64,000 nt of DNA from a bacterium (GTDB taxonomy: Bacteria > Campylobacterota > Campylobacteria > Campylobacterales > Sulfurimonadaceae): positions 434,001 to 498,000 of the forward strand of contig JAHJJX010000027.1 in assembly GCA_018822665.1 (NCBI GenBank), in the 5' to 3' direction. The notes below the pieces were generated by a model, which was not told the DNA's origin, ran no database searches, and was given only the letters and a program-made list of their open reading frames with translations. Positions within the stretch are counted from its first letter, which is position 1, and each line of letters begins with the position of its first letter. This document shows, in pieces, positions 63,513 through 64,000 of this stretch. Made by a program: the position numbers and the translations under genes.

Positions 63513-64000
63513 TTATCCTTGTATAGCTTTATACGCTTTATTTGTTAGTTTTTCAATTATATCGTCGTAACTTGTATAGCTAACACCAAGCTCACTCGCC
63601 CTTGTCTTGAGTGCGGAATACTCTTTTTCATTTTTCATGTCAAAATTAAAAACCGGCAGTTTGGTAATCATAGCTAAATTATTCATATTTGAAAAGTCTA
63701 AAACTGCCTCAAAATGAGACAACTCAGAATCCATACCACTTGATAAACGGTTTAAATCAGCATCTTTTAATTCTACCTCATTACTAAAGAGCATAAGCCC
63801 TTCAAGGTTGTCATTAAAGTAACTCACTTCAAATCCACATGCCAAGAATGAAAAAGCTTTGGCATGTGGAGTTGTTCCTAGGAGTGCTATTTTAGAAATA
63901 TTTAAATCTTTTAAATACTCAAGCAATACTCTCATGCCGTAGATATCACCTCTGAGCTTTTCACCCTCGCGAAACACGATATCGCACATACCGCTTCTTT
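63513..64000 (-). CDS. AroE-like (shikimate dehydrogenase-type) protein, C-terminal part
   Basis: The frame is open to the window edge, so the true start lies outside; an internal ATG at 63989 is not needed. The visible ~162 residues look like the second, nucleotide-binding half of a shikimate-dehydrogenase-type protein: CDIVFREGEKLRGDIYGMRV, then IALLGTTPHAKAFSFLACGF (a Rossmann turn lacking the full GxGxxG) and LDFSNMNNLAM. The weak Rossmann motif makes enzymatic assignment uncertain. Two inverted GGCATGTGG words lie inside (63835, 63861). Confidence 0.5.
   Translation of the reverse strand, partial: RSGMCDIVFREGEKLRGDIYGMRVLLEYLKDLNISKIALLGTTPHAKAFSFLACGFEVSYFNDNLEGLMLFSNEVELKDADLNRLSSGMDSELSHFEAVLDFSNMNNLAMITKLPVFNFDMKNEKEYSALKTRASELGVSYTSYDDIIEKLTNKAYKAIQG
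63834..63870. repeat. Inverted pair of GGCATGTGG words inside the AroE-like gene
   Basis: TCCACATGCCAA (63834-63845) and TTGGCATGTGGA (63859-63870) form a perfect 12-bp stem with a 13-base loop. The gene reads them as ACG and PHA. With the pairs at 46830/46845 and 57948/57977 this is the third inverted pair in the window. Confidence 0.85.

Overview
The window looks like the chromosome of a sulfur-oxidising, nitrogen-fixing member of the Campylobacterota, near Sulfurimonas or Sulfuricurvum. This is inferred from gene content, not from an rRNA gene. The pointers are low GC content, a fused IspD-IspF enzyme, a single-subunit PglB oligosaccharyltransferase, the futalosine-route enzyme MqnE, a short ThiC, dimer-type ATP sulfurylase, and frequent TTG/GTG starts.

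Layout. 1-1.7 kb: a TetR regulator divergent from an envelope operon (LolA-like protein plus a gene running off the left edge). 1.7-5.4 kb: small accessory genes (RelE/ParE-type and BrnT/BrnA toxin-antitoxin pairs, two ORF6N-domain genes of which one is dead), separated by copies of a ~70-130 bp hairpin repeat; a 138-bp stray piece of nifK is embedded here. 5.5-10.3 kb: a type III restriction-modification system whose restriction gene is frameshifted. 10.4-31.2 kb: a nif island. nifH-orf-nifD-nifK, a Tpx-like peroxiredoxin, nifA, nifU-AKR-nadB-like-nifT, a PII-like gene, rpoN, two ferredoxins, nifZ, nifW, nifF, a DUF269 gene, nifX, nifN and nifE are present; nifB, nifV and nifS are not in view. 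A Fic protein and a small broken gene interrupt it at 22-24 kb. 31.3-40.5 kb: VanZ, the four dTDP-rhamnose genes, pgi, pglB, a glycosyltransferase and mqnE. 40.5-52.9 kb: glnD, glmS, a GGDEF protein with a CxxCH motif, mrp, thiC, ispDF, a pseudo-receiver regulator and sat. 53.0-62.2 kb: a second defence operon (SNF2 helicase, DUF4391, type III Mod, type III Res) with its own XRE regulator and a palindromic operator. 62.3-64 kb: pgpA, small unknown genes and a partial AroE-like gene.

How the nif genes work together: NifA and sigma-54 (both encoded here) probably drive several operons. nifE, nifU and the PII-like gene each carry a GAAC-N5-TTGCA element 35-37 bases before the start codon. NifHDK is the nitrogenase; NifE/N/X build FeMo-co; NifU supplies Fe-S clusters; NifF and the ferredoxins deliver electrons.

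The most striking signal is not a gene. A 9-10 bp word, GGCATGTGG(A), occurs 33 times in 64 kb, on both strands, in all kinds of genes and reading frames. It also forms a five-copy 18-bp tandem array before nifH, a perfect 40-bp palindrome between two convergent genes, and inverted pairs inside coding sequences. This is how DNA uptake sequences of Neisseria and Pasteurellaceae behave, and I propose it as a candidate uptake or other genome-wide signal in this lineage.
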